A DNA stretch of 64,000 nucleotides from Phycisphaeraceae bacterium (GTDB taxonomy: Bacteria; Planctomycetota; Phycisphaerae; Phycisphaerales; Phycisphaeraceae), in contig JADZCR010000006.1 in NCBI GenBank assembly GCA_020851465.1, forward strand, positions 558,001 through 622,000, given 5' to 3'. Numbering within the stretch: position 1 is the stretch's first letter; each line of letters opens with the position of its first letter. Positions 60,937-64,000 of the stretch are shown here, piece by piece. A model generated the notes under the pieces. The model ran no database searches and was not told where the DNA came from. It was given only the letters and a program-made list of their open reading frames with translations. A program made the position numbers and the translations under genes.

Positions 60937-63042
60937 ATGAGAAATACAATGTCTGATAAATCTGATAACCCGAGAGCGGAGACCCAATTCCGTCGACGGC
61001 TCAAGTTTGGTCTGAATGTCGGGATTGCAGCGGTACTTGCGCTGGCACTGGTTGTGCTTCTCAATTGGATTGCTGCTCAACCGAAAAATATCATCACCAT
61101 CGATCGCACCGCGACCGGGCAATATAGTCTTGCGCCACAGACCTTGAAGGTGCTTAAAAATCTAGATGATGACTACACCATAGTTACACTTTTCGAGAGT
61201 GGCAGCGAAGGAACCACCCAAGCGTCTGATCTCGTGGATGAATACGGCAGACGCTCAAAGCATATCAAGGTCGATCATCTTGATCCCATCAGCGACATCA
61301 GTCGAATCGAGGAGTTCTACGACACACTTCGCAGCCGCTATGCCCAGCGTCTCGAACCGATGCAAAAGGCGGTAAATGCAGGCCGCGCTGTACCCAGAAT
61401 GCTTCAGGAACAAGCTAAAGGGCAACTGACCCTGCTTGATGAACTAAGTACGGATACCGGCGTACCCTCGGGATCGCTGGCCAAAACTATTACCGAAGTC
61501 AAGCAAGGTATTGGCCGTCTCGATCAAGTTTCAGCCGAGATGACTAAGGCACTCGATCAACTCACGTCACAACGAGGAAAGCTGCCTAATTACGCCGCTG
61601 TCCGCGATCAACTCCGAGCATCAATCGAAGTACTTGATACCGGCATGTATCAGCCGGCAATCACGATCTTCGAACGAGCATCAAAGACGCAGGGACTCCC
61701 GCCGCAGACACGAGAGCGATTACTATCCCTAGTGGAACTCATGAAAGGTTCGCGAAAAACGATTGCGGATGCACTTCCTCAGCTCGACGCAGCATCCCCG
61801 ATCGACGATTACGACCGCTTAAGCCAGCAATTAGTGGGACAACCTAATGCTGTCGTAATTATTGGTCCACGTGAAGTACGGGTGGTTTACCTCACCGAAA
61901 TGTTCCGTCCACCAACTGCTGAGGAGGTAAAAAATGGCGGGACACGAGAGCTTTCCTTTCTCGGGGAAGAGCGTTTAACTGGTTCGCTTATCAGTATGGG
62001 CCTTAAGACCCCACCGCTGGTCGTGTTCATTGCGGGCGCAAGACCGGCTATTGGTCCCAGCGGAGAGTTTGAAAGCGTGGCAGAAAGACTGCGCAAACTC
62101 AATATTGAGGTACAGGAATGGAATCCGTTGGGACGTCCGGGACCAATGGGGCAAATGTCTCCACCATCACCGGCCCCCAAACCGCGTAACGGCCAGATAG
62201 CCGTTTGGATAGTGCAACCTGTCGAACCTCCAAGCATGATGAATCCCATGGGTGGAGGTGCTGAGCGAATTGCTCCAATGCTCCAGGATCGACTTACCGC
62301 GGGCGACTCAATGCTCATCATGTACCGATATTCACAAGGCGCACGGATGGGCGAGTTAAACCCACTCGCTCAACTAGTTGCACCCTGGGGTGTAAAGCCA
62401 CAGCAAGATCGACTAATTCTCAAAGAGATTATGTTGCCGGATCGAAGCCGCCGCCCAATGCCGTATCACATGGTCAACCAGTGGCCAGAGGACTTGTCGA
62501 TCACCAAGGCACTTACAGGCATGACTGGCTTTTTTGCAAATCCGGTTCCACTGGAACTTGTCCCAGACAAAGATAAGACCAAAGGCTATGAACAATTCCC
62601 ACTAGTGGAACTTAAAGGCAACGACCTCTGGGCAGAGACCGCCCCACGGCAAGATGCGACGAAACCCAAAGAGGCAGGAACCCATTTTGTTATCGGGGTT
62701 GCGGTGAAATCCAAGGATAACCGATTAGTTGTGATTGGTGACCGCGAATGGGCAACGGATTATGTCACCACCAACGCTGACACACAACTTCGCTTACCAA
62801 ACTTGGCGAACCAATTGGGAGCTGCTTTTCCAGCCAATGCGGAATTATTTGTCAACAGCACTCTCTGGCTCGCTGGTTTGGATGACATCATCGCAGCCAG
62901 CGCACGGACACAGGATATCCGACGTATCCAGCCAATCAGCGAAGGTGCGGATAAAGCTCTACGGATCGGACTCATCGCAGGTATGCCGCTAGCCTCGCTG
63001 GTCCTCGGTATCAGCGTGTGGATGGTGCGAAGAAAGGGATAG
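60937..63042 (+). CDS. GldG-like ABC transporter-associated protein
   Basis: A protein of about 701 residues with one N-terminal helix (about 27-46, FGLNVGIAAVLALALVVLLNW), a large periplasmic part and a C-terminal helix (IGLIAGMPLASLVLGISVWMV). The first periplasmic domain (ATGQYSLAPQTLKVLKNLDDDYTIVTLFE) is the DUF7088/GldG-type domain, then a coiled-coil insertion (about 125-270) and an ABC-type uncharacterised domain with IIGPREVRVVYL and GEERLTGSLISM. A Pro/Met-rich patch (PMGQMSPPSPAPKP) lies near 405. The insertion makes it longer than GldG. An in-frame ATG at 60949 is a second possible start. Confidence 0.87.
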   Translation: MRNTMSDKSDNPRAETQFRRRLKFGLNVGIAAVLALALVVLLNWIAAQPKNIITIDRTATGQYSLAPQTLKVLKNLDDDYTIVTLFESGSEGTTQASDLVDEYGRRSKHIKVDHLDPISDISRIEEFYDTLRSRYAQRLEPMQKAVNAGRAVPRMLQEQAKGQLTLLDELSTDTGVPSGSLAKTITEVKQGIGRLDQVSAEMTKALDQLTSQRGKLPNYAAVRDQLRASIEVLDTGMYQPAITIFERASKTQGLPPQTRERLLSLVELMKGSRKTIADALPQLDAASPIDDYDRLSQQLVGQPNAVVIIGPREVRVVYLTEMFRPPTAEEVKNGGTRELSFLGEERLTGSLISMGLKTPPLVVFIAGARPAIGPSGEFESVAERLRKLNIEVQEWNPLGRPGPMGQMSPPSPAPKPRNGQIAVWIVQPVEPPSMMNPMGGGAERIAPMLQDRLTAGDSMLIMYRYSQGARMGELNPLAQLVAPWGVKPQQDRLILKEIMLPDRSRRPMPYHMVNQWPEDLSITKALTGMTGFFANPVPLELVPDKDKTKGYEQFPLVELKGNDLWAETAPRQDATKPKEAGTHFVIGVAVKSKDNRLVVIGDREWATDYVTTNADTQLRLPNLANQLGAAFPANAELFVNSTLWLAGLDDIIAASARTQDIRRIQPISEGADKALRIGLIAGMPLASLVLGISVWMVRRKG

Positions 63043-63090
63043 TTTAATTATTTGCTTATGGCAAGACGCTCTTGGCCAAGGAGCTTAGCT

Positions 63091-64000
63091 ATGAATTACA
63101 AAACTACAATTGCCCTGCTCTTTCTCGTTTTATGTGCGGGAACTTATTTTGCTTTCTTTGGCACCAACGATAGCACAACGACAAGTAATTCGAGTGCTTC
63201 CGGCCTAGCTACAGAAGAAACACCACTTTTTAAGACTTCGGAACTTTCGACAGAATCAGTTACTTCGGTAGCCATCGAACGTCAAGGAATGCGTCTCGTA
63301 CTGTACAAATCGGGAACGGATTGGATACAAATCTCGCCCGTTCGGTTTCCCCTTAACGATTGGTCCGTTCAACGAATAGTGCAAAATTTTGCAGGCCTCC
63401 GCGCTAATCAGACTCTTAAGCCGAATGACAAAACGCGACCTGCTCTCGATACGCTTGGTCTGGCACCACCCGCAGGTAGTGTGACCGTGACGACCAGCGA
63501 AAATAAATCCTTCAGCATCCGCGTCGGACGCACCGCACCGGGTGGCAGAGTATTCGTCATGGTTGGGGAAGATCCCAATGTTTATGTGGTTTCGGATGAT
63601 ATTCAAAAATCCGCGATTTCTGAAGATGTAAATAATTGGCGTCGGACCAGGCTCAACTCCCCTGCTGAAGGTCAGCTTGATCGTGTGGAATTGACGAATC
63701 CCAATGGAAACATCGTGATAGATAAACGCAATGGTCATTGGGTGTTTGGCAGAGAAAACCAAGGTAGAGTCGATCGCACAGCGATACAAGGTTTCGTTAA
63801 TGCCATCAATGATATTCCGATTACTAAGTTCATCGCAGATGCACCTGCAGATTTATCTATTTATGGTCTAGATAAACCCACCACCCTCCTCTCGTTTGAA
63901 GTGTCGTCAACCACTTCTGCAAATACTCAACCCACATCTACTCAACCGGAAATTACGCCCCCTAACCCTCAAGAGTACACCTTGTTAATTGGAGCACCGA
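63091..64000 (+). CDS. DUF4340 domain protein, N-terminal part (runs off the window)
   Basis: 303 codons are visible without a stop, so the gene continues past the window end. The ATG at 63091 has AAGGAG 8 nt upstream. The N-terminus is a signal anchor (TIALLFLVLCAGTYFAFF), followed by a Ser/Thr-rich linker and then the DUF4340 core: SVTSVAIERQGMRLVLYKSG, WSVQRIVQNFAGLRANQTL and FSIRVGRTAPGG. A second copy of the strand pattern starts at QLDRVELTNPNGNIVIDK. DUF4340 genes often follow GldG-like genes in ABC-2 export operons, as here (48-bp gap). A poly-Thr/Gln stretch lies near the visible end. Confidence 0.88.
   Translation, partial: MNYKTTIALLFLVLCAGTYFAFFGTNDSTTTSNSSASGLATEETPLFKTSELSTESVTSVAIERQGMRLVLYKSGTDWIQISPVRFPLNDWSVQRIVQNFAGLRANQTLKPNDKTRPALDTLGLAPPAGSVTVTTSENKSFSIRVGRTAPGGRVFVMVGEDPNVYVVSDDIQKSAISEDVNNWRRTRLNSPAEGQLDRVELTNPNGNIVIDKRNGHWVFGRENQGRVDRTAIQGFVNAINDIPITKFIADAPADLSIYGLDKPTTLLSFEVSSTTSANTQPTSTQPEITPPNPQEYTLLIGAP

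Noticed and set aside
1..64000. CRISPR array, insertion sequence, integrase, prophage or toxin-antitoxin system
   Set aside because: I saw no regularly spaced direct repeats, transposase motifs, integrase beside the two tRNAs, or phage structural genes. The tRNA 3' ends are not repeated downstream as far as I could see.

Overview
The window is a gene-dense bacterial chromosome segment with no phage, insertion-sequence or CRISPR content. I infer a planctomycete-like organism, most likely class Phycisphaerae. The reasons are gene content (a short SecA paralogue, sulfatases, a rhamnogalacturonan-lyase-type protein, a Gld-like ABC export set), many genes without a clear Shine-Dalgarno sequence, frequent TTG/GTG starts and many small exported proteins with no recognisable family. 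No rRNA or other phylogenetic marker is present to prove this.

Layout. 0-8.2 kb: end of a DUF4198-type protein, nadB, a LEA-type lipoprotein, a CstA carbon-starvation transporter, a PglD/NeuD-like acetyltransferase, a DUF2959 lipoprotein, a YceI protein and a membrane protein. 8.3-11.3 kb: tRNA-Ala(TGC), a SecA-like ATPase lacking the C-terminal SecA regions, a DUF3467 gene behind a foldable leader, and tRNA-Arg(TCG). 12.3-21.3 kb: an exopolysaccharide operon (initiating sugar transferase, Wza-like lipoprotein, GumC/Wzz-like protein, ExeA-like ATPase, tyrosine kinase, a glycosyltransferase remnant, and two unrecognised exported proteins that look like distant relatives of each other). This gene order resembles the EPS part of exosortase/PEP-CTERM loci, but no exosortase is present. 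21.3-27.3 kb: sulfotransferase-like protein, lipoprotein, phoH, a 7TM-HD phosphodiesterase, a Sua5-type tRNA threonylcarbamoyl synthase and a DUF167 protein.

27.3-39.8 kb holds carbohydrate-related genes (sulfatase, heparinase II/III-like, PL26-like lyase, SMP-30-like) mixed with an ABC-F protein, a UbiA-like protein and a HEAT-repeat lipoprotein. 40-50.5 kb: tadA, an MMPL/HpnN-like exporter, recG, an RluD-type pseudouridine synthase, typA/bipA and a sialate O-acetylesterase. 50.6-56.2 kb: hpf, a PtsN-like EIIA, HPr, then pssA, a DUF2752 protein, two tandem lipoproteins and a glycosyltransferase. 56.2-64 kb: a membrane protein, a sulfatase-fold protein that has lost its catalytic residues, a STAS protein, and a GldA-GldF-GldG-DUF4340 operon running off the window.

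The most unusual items are the paired exported proteins at the end of the EPS operon, the sulfatase-fold protein without active-site residues, the truncated SecA paralogue, and the structured leader before the DUF3467 gene. Start codons were set from Shine-Dalgarno spacing, signal peptides and overlaps; where these disagree the entry says so.
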